Below, piece after piece: positions 9,359 to 19,175 of a stretch of 64,000 nucleotides of DNA. The DNA is from Phymatolithon calcareum. Its lineage: Eukaryota; Rhodophyta; Florideophyceae; Hapalidiales. Position 1 is the first letter of the stretch. The number at the start of each line of letters is the position of its first letter. The stretch covers positions 2,108,001 to 2,172,000 of the forward strand of contig OZ345353.1 of NCBI GenBank assembly GCA_977006965.1, in the 5' to 3' direction. The translations under genes were made by a program, and so were the position numbers. The notes beneath the pieces were generated by a model, which searched no databases, was not told the DNA's origin, and saw only the letters and a list, made by a program, of their open reading frames with translations.

Positions 9359-11623
9359 TTACCACGTCACAGTAGCAACCGCCAGACGATACTGAAGAGA
9401 ATCAATGTTCCGCACAAGAACTTTCACCTGCACTCCCTCAGTATCCCGTCCCCCTCTTCTTGCTCTCGGAACTGCCCTCGCGTCAGCACTCAATTTTTGC
9501 ACTTCATCCGTTTTCAAAAACGCTACAGCAATAGGTCCTCCGCGCGCCATCGAGAAATTCCCGTAGACAACCCTCCCAATACACGACCTGCTTGCCTGCT
9601 CATCCCCTTTTCTTCTCAACTTTTCTTTCATCTCCACAAATTTCCCAAGAGCGAGAAGCGACAAGTCTTCGGTAGAGGGTGCACATATTATCGCGTTTTC
9701 AATCGCCGTTCCTCGTCCCATGGGTCGTACCGTTGCCCGTACAAAACTGTTTCTCTCTGTCTGCTCCAATGCCAAAGTCCGCATTTTGCGCTCTACCACC
9801 CCCACTTCTACGTACTTACGCTGCCCAAATCGTGACGCTCCGTTCTCATGTCCCAGAGCCGCTCGCAATTCCTTTCGACTTCGCAGTACGCCGAATGTTG
9901 GGGAAGTGCCCGCACCCATTTCTCCTATGTCCTGGACAGTAGTCGAATTTTCTGGAGTTTGAAATCGTTGACGCTTCTTCGGTCGCTTTGTTGCTACATT
10001 GTCCGTTGCAATGATGGTAGAAGTCGCTTTCACAACTGGAGGAGTAGGAGGTGTAACAATTGCATCCAGGTCAGGGAAAAAGGGCGACTGTACTCTGTAT
10101 AGTCCATAGTTCACACGCTTCGACTTTGGTCGTCGTTCGTATCGCTCCGCCAATTCCTTCTCCTTCTCATGCAGCGCTCTGTTCGCATGCCTTGAATCTG
10201 GAAAATCGTCCGGAAAAATACGATCCCCTTGCTCTAAAGCAAAGTGTCGCCATTCTGTCATTCCGGCTGCCCGCGCGCCATTCGCATACATAATGGACTG
10301 CCACAGCGGTCGGCCCCATCCTCTTGAGACAACTACGTCCCATCCAGCCCCCAAGCCTCTGTCCAAACCCGATGGTCGCTGCATCAACAAAAACGGTAAC
10401 TTCTCACCTCCGCAAATTCGTTGTGGTGCACTCGCTGAACGCCCTTCCGAATCCCAAATCTGAGAATCTGTTGGTGCGTCAACAAATGCATCCCTTGACT
10501 CCATTGCCAGGGTTTGAATTGCCTCTGCACCCGCCGCCGCCGTCTCTCGAACGCGTTTCGGCGGGAAATTCGACCGCGGGTCTATCGCCTCCCCACTCAG
10601 AACCGCGCACGCCGGCGTAGACGCCGGTGATCGCGCGTATCGCACTACGTCCCACGCCGTCCCTGGAGTGTCTTCCCGCACAAGCACCGCCCCGAGAACA
10701 AATCCGGCTCTCGGACCCTGCACTGCGAACGTGAGAACCTCACCGCGAAGCACCTCGACTTCAGCCCGATAGTCTGTACCACCGGAACGCAGAACATCCG
10801 CGACTGCTGCTGATGCTGCGGGGTGTGTCCAGAGCCAAACAACGGGTGAATCTTTAACTGGCCGAAATAAAACGTCAACAGGTGCAATCGCGCGTCTGGA
10901 CACATGCTCGACAGCTACAAGTCCGCGCGCCACCCTCGACCCGCAAACCACCGGAGTGGAGCCAACAACAGCCGCATCCTCCGCGGAAAGAGCCTTCCCT
11001 AAAGTCGCGACAAGAGCTTCACACGATCCCGCGCGCACGGCCACTACATCCAAATAGCTCGCGTCATGTGCTATGCATCCATGGCTGAGCGCGCGGAACG
11101 CGGAGCGCACGCCGCGGTCAGCGCACGCCATCGCAGCGACGCGTACACCAGGTCCATCTCCTGTTCCCGGGATGGGGGCCATGCGAAATCGCTTTGCATG
11201 CCACTCATGTGTTTCCAGTCGCGATGGTCGTGCATTTCGAAGCGCTCTGTGGGCGCGAAGAAAGCGGGCCTTTGCGCGATGCTTTCGAAGCCGTTGCGCG
11301 CCCCGCGGTCCGGCCGCGACCGCAGCGGCGCTACTGCCTCCCTGGACAGAAAGCTCTCGCGCATGCGCGGCTCGGATTGATGCTGGGGCTCTGCGCGATG
11401 AGTGGGATAGGGTGCGACGTCTGAGATGCCAGCCGACCTGCTGATGGACTCGCCGATTGCCTCTGCCATTTTGCACCGCCGTGCGCAGGGCTTCGAGCTC
11501 GGATATTCGGGCGCGAGCAAATGCCTCTACCTCGATGGAGGCCCCGAAGTTTCCTGCCGTCCCGCGACTTGACATTGTGAGCGAGTTCTTCGCATTGCCG
11601 ACGGTCGTCCCAACCGTCCTCAC
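9359..11623 (-). CDS. POP1: POP1, ribonuclease P/MRP protein subunit
   Basis: Largest protein subunit of RNase P and RNase MRP, nucleolar, needed for tRNA 5' maturation and pre-rRNA processing. The diagnostic POP1 N-terminal motif LETHEWHAKRFRM is at residues 136-148, preceded by a strongly basic segment (about 105-130). The POPLD-like region is at about 408-476, with PFLLMQRPSG, GWDVVVSRGWGRPLWQS and the WRHFALEQGDRIFPDDFP segment. The frame is 754 codons, within the family's usual 700-1000. Met17 (codon at 11575) is an alternative start close to the first conserved region. Single exon with GC-rich codons. The Lys/Arg-rich linker at about 485-600 is presumably disordered. Confidence 0.95.
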   Translation of the reverse strand: MRTVGTTVGNAKNSLTMSSRGTAGNFGASIEVEAFARARISELEALRTAVQNGRGNRRVHQQVGWHLRRRTLSHSSRRAPASIRAAHARELSVQGGSSAAAVAAGPRGAQRLRKHRAKARFLRAHRALRNARPSRLETHEWHAKRFRMAPIPGTGDGPGVRVAAMACADRGVRSAFRALSHGCIAHDASYLDVVAVRAGSCEALVATLGKALSAEDAAVVGSTPVVCGSRVARGLVAVEHVSRRAIAPVDVLFRPVKDSPVVWLWTHPAASAAVADVLRSGGTDYRAEVEVLRGEVLTFAVQGPRAGFVLGAVLVREDTPGTAWDVVRYARSPASTPACAVLSGEAIDPRSNFPPKRVRETAAAGAEAIQTLAMESRDAFVDAPTDSQIWDSEGRSASAPQRICGGEKLPFLLMQRPSGLDRGLGAGWDVVVSRGWGRPLWQSIMYANGARAAGMTEWRHFALEQGDRIFPDDFPDSRHANRALHEKEKELAERYERRPKSKRVNYGLYRVQSPFFPDLDAIVTPPTPPVVKATSTIIATDNVATKRPKKRQRFQTPENSTTVQDIGEMGAGTSPTFGVLRSRKELRAALGHENGASRFGQRKYVEVGVVERKMRTLALEQTERNSFVRATVRPMGRGTAIENAIICAPSTEDLSLLALGKFVEMKEKLRRKGDEQASRSCIGRVVYGNFSMARGGPIAVAFLKTDEVQKLSADARAVPRARRGGRDTEGVQVKVLVRNIDSLQYRLAVATVTW

Positions 11624-12184
11624 CGTTAGACCTTTCGCGATCGGACGGCTGAATTGTTGTCATAATGATCCAGCGTGGCATCCAATCACAAAGTGGATCA
11701 AATATTTAGGGAAAGGATCTCGGCAACTACTGTACTCCGAGTAATCGATCAGAGTCATGGTGAGGAGTGCACTGTTTATAAGCTTGCATTATGCATGACC
11801 CCCAAAACTTGGCAGCATTCTCAACATTTTCAAAACAAAGGGCTTGGTAAAGGTCTCCAGGGCAACAAAGTGGGTCTCGAGCCACAAGAACTACATATGT
11901 TGTAAGACGCATGTGTATATGCCTTTTACTATACAAGCCTTACTCTATCCTACCTACCAATGTTAAATGCTGAAAACCGTTTCGTTGGTGTAAAGTAGAT
12001 AGCGCCAGAGCCCTAGCATTGATAGCAGTTATCCTAATGGCCATTTCCATTGCGAGCACGGAAAAAAGGGCCATTGAACCATTAGATAACCAATTTCGTC
12101 ATCGTTGTCCTGACACGTTCACTAAATGTTGCCTACTTTGGCAGACGGCTAGCCAATACCGACGTCTAGCCATTAGTGCATCAA
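11624..12184. other. Intergenic, POP1 upstream region
   Basis: About 560 bp with no gene recognised. It should contain the POP1 promoter on the minus strand. No repeat structure stands out. Confidence 0.5.
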
Positions 12185-12472
12185 GGTCGAACATCATTCA
12201 TTCATTCATTTTGCGTATTCCCCTTGTGGGGCTAGCAACACTTTGAGGGCCCAAGCTTCTTCCATTCTGATTTATTTGCTGCGAGTTTTGACTACTGCTT
12301 GCACGTCGAGGTCCGGGACGTCGCCAGAGATTGACTCTGGGGTTGGTCGGACGCAGTGAAAGTGGAGAAACTTATAGCTTCCCTAGAGCCTTCTCTGCCT
12401 CCTGTGTTTCCCTTTCGGGAAGCGTCCCTTCGCACCAACCGAAGGGATTCTGCTCCGCCTGGTCGAACATCA
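12185..12472 (-). mobile_element. Short retroposon (SINE or truncated LINE) with 12-bp TSD
   Basis: The 12-mer GGTCGAACATCA is present at 12185-12196 and 12461-12472. The 264 bp between them, read on the minus strand, end in AATACGCAAA followed by ATGA repeats directly against the TSD. The tail of short tandem tetranucleotides plus the exact TSD indicate a retroposed non-LTR element. There is no coding frame. Its sequence differs from the 9.0-kb retroposon, so these are two families. Confidence 0.72.
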
Positions 12473-12783
12473 GGAAATGAGCGGAGTCGAAAGGAACGTC
12501 TGGACCACGCATACTATTATTGAGGTTGAAGGTGACTGGCGATGAGATTCGCTTATGAAAAATCTACATTTTACGGCGCTTCTCGTGTAAGGGTAGCACA
12601 GTTTTTTTCAACCATCTATTCAATATTTCAAACAATAATAAGAAAAACTCTCAGCAGTTGTAAGATAGTAGTTACTCATCTCTTAACATCACCGGCACCA
12701 GAATGCCGTTCTCACTATTCCCTACTCTTCCACCACTTCCCCTAGGCGTCCTCCTTCACGACAACACTGATCAACTCATTCCC

Positions 12784-15129
12784 CTACTTCCCACGATTTG
12801 CATCTACTTCCATTTCCTTCACCTTCTCATTAGCATTGCCGTTCGGTTGCACTTTCGCAGTCGCATTCAACGTGTGTTGCGAAACCGTGCCTCCAGCATC
12901 TTCGGAATCCTTCTTGGCGCCACTAGACTCCGTCTCCTTCGACGCTTGTGCCATGGAATTTGTCGCATTCCCAGAAAGCGCGTTCGACGTTGACTCGCCG
13001 CACGCAGGAGAATCAGAGACCGGAGCCATATCGGAGCGGACTCCATGAGCGGCGGCTGCATTAGATTCGGAAGCATTAGGAGCGGCGACCTTAGGAGCTG
13101 ACGCATCGCACCCAAGAGACATAGCACCAGGAGTATTAGAAACGGGTTCAGTACCCTGCCCTGCCGATGGACCTGCACTGCCCTGCTTCGGTCCTGAAAT
13201 CGCCTCGTCTCCCTGTCCCGGATTGTTCACGCCTGCTTTTCTCGATTCTGGCGAATCATTGACTACATGATTACCGTTTGCCTTGGACTGCGGAACGGCA
13301 GGGGACTCGTGAGGCACAATTAAATCGCCATTCGACGACGCCGGATTGGCTTCATTTGACGGTAAAGCGGCATCTCCCTTAGTATCACCCTCAGTCATTC
13401 CCGCATTCTGCTCTTTCCCCTGATCACCAGAGCTTCCGCTGCGCTGGTTAGGTTTCCCGATCTCACTGGCCATCGGATGATCAGTGCTTTGATTATTTCC
13501 ATTCACATATTCCACTGGTTGATCAGTATTTCGGTCCTTTCCGTCATCGGTCATCGGCTCGTCGGAATTTCCAATCTTTCGCTTTTCAACAGCATTGCCG
13601 TCATTAGAGCCTCCGTTAGGTTCTGCATTCTCGCCGGTCATCGGTTGATCATTTGCAACGCCCGCTTGTTTCTCATCAGCGCTCCCGTCCTTTCCACTTT
13701 TACTTGGACCGTTCAACTGCCGAACCTGTTCCTTCCAAATGTCCGCGATCTTTGTGCTCAGAAACAGGATTTGCGGCATTTCACTGCAACTTTTGCGCAC
13801 CTTGTTCACAACCTTACCAGCTCTATGCTGACGCAAGTCGTCCATGGAAACTTGTCCGACAATAATTCGACCAAGAACCTTGGTGATAGCGACCTCGTCC
13901 GCCACTGCCAGTTTCTCCTCCTCTTCAATTTGATCGCAAGGTTGCTTGAGTTCAGCACGAATGTTTTGAATTTTGTCGTCCAACTCATTGCGCAGAGCAA
14001 TTGACTTGGATATCCTGCTTCTGAATGACACATAGTTTTTGTTCAGCTCCTGCAGAACTTTGCCAAACTCTTCCGACGTCATTGGCTTAGTCTGGTACTC
14101 AGACTCAGGGGGTAGATCTAATTCCTTCGGATCAGGAAAGTGTGGAATATCAATTAGCCCTTTAGACGGAGAGGTCTTGTATTCACTGATCAAGGCGTCT
14201 CTCTCCCTCACAATCTTTCTCAATTTCTTGACTTGGCCAATGGCCGCGTGAAGTTCTGACTCCTTATTCTCCAACTCTTCACGAAGAGACTCCACCGTGT
14301 CAGCGAGAGACTTCCTTTCCATCGCTGCGCTCCCCGTTTTCGCCTTCTTGCTCCTTCGTTCCACAGAATCTGTTTCTGTGTCCTCTTGGATGCGCTTCTT
14401 CTCGTTTTGAGTTGATCCGGCATCACTTCCAGAAGAACGCTTCACGTTGTCAGCCTGCTGTTGCGATGGACGATGCGAGATAAGGGATGGAAGAAGCGAC
14501 GCTTCAGGCGTTGAAGTCGGACGCTTTTTCCTGCCTTTGCTGCCGGAAGAGCCTGGTATTGAGAGTTCGGCATCTGGTCGTTGTTTCGGTGGCCTTCCTC
14601 GCTTCTTCCTCACTGGAACGACTTCCTCAGCATGGTCCGCCTGTTCCTCCTCTTCCGCACCCTGGGCAGCCGTCTCCTGCACTCTATGTACCCCGTTCGC
14701 TGCTTGAACGGGCTGCTCCGCCGGCACGTCTCTGCGTTCATCGTCGTCGTCAAATTCGTCATCTTCGGTTTCCATGTCCGCGCCGGTTCTCTTCTTATTA
14801 TACATATCCATCGCTGCATCAATTGCCCCTTTCTGCGCCTCGTAGTCCTCGTCCTCCTCATCAACTAAGTAATGCTGGGCACGATCCGGTTCGAAGCGTT
14901 CAACAAGAGTCTCCTCAACCCAGTTGGCTGAGTTGTCGTTAAGAAAAAAGCACCACAGTTTTGGTGTTCTTCTTCCTCGACGAGACAGGCGCCACATGTC
15001 CCTCTTTTTCTCATCCTTCCAGAAACACTTCTGGATAAGTGCCGGCCAGAACGGATATTCTTCAAATTTGGCAAGAACTAAGTCACCGAGCTGGAACTCA
15101 GAGGCGTTGTTGTCCTTTCCATTTTTCAT
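12784..15129 (-). CDS. PWWP domain / AT-hook / TFIIS-N (IBD)-like chromatin protein
   Basis: Probable nuclear chromatin reader of the HDGF/LEDGF kind. The PWWP domain is at about residues 10-95 with the core motif YPFWPA (25-30); PWWP domains bind methylated histone H3 and DNA. Acidic stretches follow (118-133), then an AT-hook KKRGRPPKQRP (175-185) and several basic clusters resembling NLSs. A coiled coil is at about 272-315. A helical domain at about 405-472 (KVLGRIIVGQVSMDDL...GKVVNKVRKS...IADIWKEQV) resembles the TFIIS N-terminal/LW fold, as in the LEDGF integrase-binding domain. Residues 475-781 are low complexity with recurrent D-x-P-M motifs. Single exon, 781 codons. Divergent from COPB1 (729 bp between starts). 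Domain identities are by motif, and the IBD-like call is less certain than the PWWP call. Confidence 0.85.
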   Translation of the reverse strand: MKNGKDNNASEFQLGDLVLAKFEEYPFWPALIQKCFWKDEKKRDMWRLSRRGRRTPKLWCFFLNDNSANWVEETLVERFEPDRAQHYLVDEEDEDYEAQKGAIDAAMDMYNKKRTGADMETEDDEFDDDDERRDVPAEQPVQAANGVHRVQETAAQGAEEEEQADHAEEVVPVRKKRGRPPKQRPDAELSIPGSSGSKGRKKRPTSTPEASLLPSLISHRPSQQQADNVKRSSGSDAGSTQNEKKRIQEDTETDSVERRSKKAKTGSAAMERKSLADTVESLREELENKESELHAAIGQVKKLRKIVRERDALISEYKTSPSKGLIDIPHFPDPKELDLPPESEYQTKPMTSEEFGKVLQELNKNYVSFRSRISKSIALRNELDDKIQNIRAELKQPCDQIEEEEKLAVADEVAITKVLGRIIVGQVSMDDLRQHRAGKVVNKVRKSCSEMPQILFLSTKIADIWKEQVRQLNGPSKSGKDGSADEKQAGVANDQPMTGENAEPNGGSNDGNAVEKRKIGNSDEPMTDDGKDRNTDQPVEYVNGNNQSTDHPMASEIGKPNQRSGSSGDQGKEQNAGMTEGDTKGDAALPSNEANPASSNGDLIVPHESPAVPQSKANGNHVVNDSPESRKAGVNNPGQGDEAISGPKQGSAGPSAGQGTEPVSNTPGAMSLGCDASAPKVAAPNASESNAAAAHGVRSDMAPVSDSPACGESTSNALSGNATNSMAQASKETESSGAKKDSEDAGGTVSQHTLNATAKVQPNGNANEKVKEMEVDANRGK

Positions 15130-15857
15130 TTGAACGGATTGATGAGCACCTCTCCTGGGGATCGGAGGTTCAACCCCGGCTGCACCTGACGTTAAGGGAT
15201 TGAGTCACTGCTCCTCTCTCGCTTGCGCGGTCGGTGGCGAACAAAGTTGAGCACGAGCACGCGACGGATACGTAGGGATTGGGCGTATGATTCCATTCCC
15301 CTCGACCAGTATAATTTTCACGCTGCTCCGAAAAGCCATTAATTCTCTTCATATTGTTCCCTATATCAAGCGATTTGATGCTCCGTCGGATAGCAATATC
15401 AGGGTCCGGTCTATTCTGATATATCACGAATCCGTGTAGTCAGCTCAATAAATGCCTTTCAAGCTCACTGTAAGCTTTGCAGAGAGTGCGAATTTTTCCT
15501 GAACCATTTGGATAGCTTTGATGTGATCATCAAGGCTTACAAAATTGTTGCGATCAGAGTATCAGCACTGGTCATTGGATTCTGATATCTTCATCACCAT
15601 CGAAATATCTTCAGCCAATTGCCTGCCGAAACTTGGACCGTCCTTCCAAAAGTGAAAACTTTTGAACATTTTCGAAAATCTGAACAAGTTTTCGTATTTT
15701 TGTGCATTTTCGTCGGATAATATTGTCATACTGGATGTCAGCAACCCAGCCGTCAGTCAATTCTGTGTGCGCATATACCTTTGGCGTCCGCTATTCGACA
15801 AGGTGTGCACCAGCCCTGAGTTCGTCCTGATCTGCCTGTGCGTCACCAACGTGCAGA
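15130..15857. other. Divergent intergenic region between PWWP gene and COPB1
   Basis: The 728 bp between two divergently transcribed genes must hold both promoters. I see no clear TATA box at a fixed distance from either start. A GGTTCAACCCC box at about 15170 resembles a tRNA B box, but no tRNA cloverleaf forms around it. Confidence 0.5.
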
Positions 15858-18719
15858 ATGACGTCCGCGTTAGAATCACAATGCACTCTGCTGATTCATC
15901 AAGAGGCAGTCCAGGATGACACAGATCAGCTCAAGAAGAATCTTGAGACCGGGGATCTGGATTCGAAAATGGAGGCGTTGAAGCGCGTAATTGCACTACA
16001 ACTGAACGGCGAGCAGTTGCCCGGTATGCTCATGATGGTGATTCGCTACATATTGCCTCACGAGAACACGCATTTGAGAAAATTGGGCCTCTATTATCTC
16101 GAAATCGTGGACAAACACGGTCCGGATGGCAAGATGCTCCCTGAGATGATACTCGTATGCAACATGGTCCGCAACGAACTCGTCCATCCGAACGAATATA
16201 CTCGCGGCTGTGCTCTCCGATTCGTCTGCAAGATTCATGATCCTGAAATTCTCGAGCCGTTGGTGCCGGCCATTCGACAAAATTTGGAGCACCGCCATTC
16301 ATTTGTTCGCCGTAATGCTGTCTTGGCCGTGCACACTATCTTCGAGAAGTTCGAGTTTCTAATTCCAGATGCCCCCGAGCTTGTCGAAGAGGTTCTTGCG
16401 CAGGAAGGGGACCTTGCGGCCAAGCGAAATGCGTTCATCATGCTTTGTCAGTCTGACCAAGATCGTGCAGTTAATTACTTGAACAGCAACATCCAGCAAA
16501 TTGCGACTTGGGGCGAAACTCTGCAGCTCTCCTCTCTAGAGCTTGTTCGTCGTGTTTGCCGAGCAAATCCGATGGAGAAGGGCCACTACATCAAAATCAT
16601 TTTTGCCTTGCTTTCCAGTCCCTCCGCAGCCGTCGTCTACGAAGCCGCGAATACGCTTATTTCGCTCTCTTCAGCACCGACCGCGATCCGTGCTGCCGCT
16701 CAAAGCTACTGTGGCCTCTTGGCAGCGCAAAGCGATAATAATATCAAGCTGATCCTTCTTGACCGTATTACCGATTTGAAGAAGTCGCAAACTGGTGTGC
16801 TACAGGAACTTGTCATGGACATGATGCGTGCCCTTTCAAGCCCCAACATGGATATTCGGAAGAAGACCATTAGCCTTGTTATGGATGTGATTACAAGACG
16901 CAACGTCGATGAAGTTGTTGGCGTGCTGAAAAAAGAGGTCACTCGCACTCACGCGTCTGATGCAATTTCTGAAAAGGAAACTGTTTCAGAGTACCGCCAG
17001 ATCCTCATCCGCGCGATTCACTCTGCCGCAGTTCGTTTCCCCGAAGTTGCGCCCACTGCTGTCAATGTCTTGACAGACTTTTTAGGCGACTCGTACGGAT
17101 CTTCTGCCGTTGACGTCATCTCGTTTGTGCGAGAGATGTGCGAGCTTTTCCCGGACTTGCGGTCCACCATTTTGTCCAAGGTTCTTATTGCGCTCCCTGG
17201 GATCAAAAATTCGATCGTTGTGCGAGGCGCGCTGTGGATTCTCGGAACTTACAGTGAAGCACGACCTGACGTAAAAGAAGCCTTTGAAGCGGTTCTTGAA
17301 GGCGTAGGGAAACTCCCACTCACGACCTCATCAGAGGCTGATGAAGCAGATGATCCTGAGGAAGAGGAGCAGAGCGCAGCCCCTCGCGCTCAAGCCAAGC
17401 GACCCACTGTCCTCGCGGACGGGACTTACGCATCACAGATTGCTGAAACCGAAGCGGTGTCGAGGTCTGGACCATTTGCAGGGGATAAGTTGGGGCCTGT
17501 CATCCGTGCACTTTTGCTGGGCGGAGATTATTTTGTTGGAGTCGCCGTGTGCACAACGTTGACGAAGCTTGTGTTGCGAATTGCATCCTACGAAAATGCA
17601 CCGCCATCCCTCGTGAACAAAGTTAAGTCTCAAGCTATGCTTGTGTGTGCGTCTATTCTTCGCTTCGGTCGTTCGAAGTCTGCCACAGTGAAACTTGATG
17701 ATGGGTCCGCTGAACGCATTATTTCATGTATCCAGACCATGACTGGAAATCTGGCTTCTGATGTGTGGCTTGAGGCAAACCGAAATGCATTCGGGGAAGT
17801 AGTCCGTGATAAGCTGAAGAAGAAGGAGTCCGCGGCTCTTGAAGAAGCCCGAAAGGATCAGACTCCGGTCGAAGAGCTCGTTGATTTCCGTCTTCTTCGT
17901 TCTCGCCGGGCAGCCACAACGACCAGTGGGGATGTCGATGTCGATGAGTTGGCTTTGACATCGGCAACTACGGGAGGAGACATATCTAAAGGTTTCCAGC
18001 TTTCCAGGGTGACACAACTCACAGGTATGAGTGATCCTGTGTATGCTGAAGCACATGTTGCAGTGCATCAATACGACATTATTCTAGATGTGCTGGTGAT
18101 CAATACGACGAATAACACATTGCAGAATTTGACTCTGGAGCTTGCAACAATGGGGGATTTGCGTCTGTGTGAAAGGCCACAAGCGCACACTCTCGCTCCC
18201 GGAGACAGGAAAACAATTCGTGCCAACATCAAGGTGTCATCTACGGAAACCGGCATTATTTTTGGGAACATTGTTTACGACGTGGCGGGGTCTGGTGCGA
18301 ACACCGGATGTGTTATTTTGAATGATATCCACGTCGATGTGATGGATTACATTGAGCCAGGCGAAGTTTCGGATACGGCGTTTCGGTCGATGTGGGCTGA
18401 GTTTGAATGGGAGAACAAAGTGGAAGTGAATACTTCGTACACTGATCTGGGCAAGTTCCTGGACTTTGTGCTGGAAAGCACTAACATGAAATGCCTAACT
18501 TTGCGAGGGATTGAAGATGAAAGCGGTTATCTGTCTGCAAATCTGTACGCGCGTTCTGTGTTTGGAGAAGATGCGCTTGTGAACATTTGCGTGGAAAAAG
18601 CGAACGACGAAACGTTGGCAGGATACATTAGAATTCGAAGCAAGACTCAGGGTATCGCTCTGAGTCTGGGAGACAAGATTACATTGAAACAAACACAGAA
18701 GAATCCTGTGAAAGTCTAA
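15858..18719 (+). CDS. COPB1: Coatomer subunit beta (beta-COP)
   Basis: Core COPI coat subunit for Golgi-to-ER and intra-Golgi vesicle transport. Adaptin-like HEAT/ARM solenoid over roughly residues 20-540, including the strongly conserved LEHRHSFVRRNAVLAV and FLIPDAPELVEE segments. The linker at about 480-520 is acidic. The C-terminal appendage contains VTQLTGMSDPVYAEA, HQYDIILDVLV, STETGIIFGNIVYD, MWAEFEWENKV and STNMKCLT in the order of known beta-COP proteins. Length is 953 residues, the same class as animal and plant orthologues. Single exon, no damage. The start was chosen because the frame opens shortly before the conserved N-terminus. Confidence 0.97.
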   Translation: MTSALESQCTLLIHQEAVQDDTDQLKKNLETGDLDSKMEALKRVIALQLNGEQLPGMLMMVIRYILPHENTHLRKLGLYYLEIVDKHGPDGKMLPEMILVCNMVRNELVHPNEYTRGCALRFVCKIHDPEILEPLVPAIRQNLEHRHSFVRRNAVLAVHTIFEKFEFLIPDAPELVEEVLAQEGDLAAKRNAFIMLCQSDQDRAVNYLNSNIQQIATWGETLQLSSLELVRRVCRANPMEKGHYIKIIFALLSSPSAAVVYEAANTLISLSSAPTAIRAAAQSYCGLLAAQSDNNIKLILLDRITDLKKSQTGVLQELVMDMMRALSSPNMDIRKKTISLVMDVITRRNVDEVVGVLKKEVTRTHASDAISEKETVSEYRQILIRAIHSAAVRFPEVAPTAVNVLTDFLGDSYGSSAVDVISFVREMCELFPDLRSTILSKVLIALPGIKNSIVVRGALWILGTYSEARPDVKEAFEAVLEGVGKLPLTTSSEADEADDPEEEEQSAAPRAQAKRPTVLADGTYASQIAETEAVSRSGPFAGDKLGPVIRALLLGGDYFVGVAVCTTLTKLVLRIASYENAPPSLVNKVKSQAMLVCASILRFGRSKSATVKLDDGSAERIISCIQTMTGNLASDVWLEANRNAFGEVVRDKLKKKESAALEEARKDQTPVEELVDFRLLRSRRAATTTSGDVDVDELALTSATTGGDISKGFQLSRVTQLTGMSDPVYAEAHVAVHQYDIILDVLVINTTNNTLQNLTLELATMGDLRLCERPQAHTLAPGDRKTIRANIKVSSTETGIIFGNIVYDVAGSGANTGCVILNDIHVDVMDYIEPGEVSDTAFRSMWAEFEWENKVEVNTSYTDLGKFLDFVLESTNMKCLTLRGIEDESGYLSANLYARSVFGEDALVNICVEKANDETLAGYIRIRSKTQGIALSLGDKITLKQTQKNPVKV

Positions 18720-19175
18720 CTGTGCGGACTGCTAGTCAGACTGGCCGGCTTGTGTCGTACTCCTTTTGTACTGTTTCTTCATCCACATAAATATAAGAGA
18801 TTCACTAAGGACCATAGACTTTACCGTCGCGTATGAGCGAATTAGTTCCAATTTTCTCCTCTTCCTGACATTTCGTGCATGAGATTGTCTGTTTTGGACG
18901 CAGGTGCTTCTAATGTGTGCTGGAAGCTAATGCTATAGTAAAGTATTAACTGGAACCTCGGTATCCATTTGAGACATCTTCATAAGAAGCGGAATGGTAA
19001 ATATGTGCATTGCCGGGGCTGAGGCCTTTGCTATTCGGCCATAGGAATTTAACTGTGCGTAGATCAACAAAACAGCTTCATACAATTTTTCGGATGAAGT
19101 TATCATACATAAAGCATATTGTGTCAAAGTTTACGGCGTCGAGACTGCCATCGCGAGTTTGCATCGCATCAGACT
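18720..19175. other. Intergenic between COPB1 and SPB4
   Basis: About 456 bp between two co-oriented genes, holding the COPB1 3' end and the helicase promoter. No element or hairpin of note was found. Confidence 0.5.

Noticed and set aside
11071-11520. Several 100-150 codon frames around the POP1 N-terminus
   Set aside because: Overlap the GC-rich POP1 coding region in other frames; no family resemblance.
13477-14004. 175-codon plus-strand ORF
   Set aside because: Antisense shadow of the PWWP protein.
15160-15190. tRNA-like B box (GGTTCAACCCC)
   Set aside because: The surrounding sequence does not form an acceptor, D, anticodon and T-arm set; the T stem pairs at only three of five positions.
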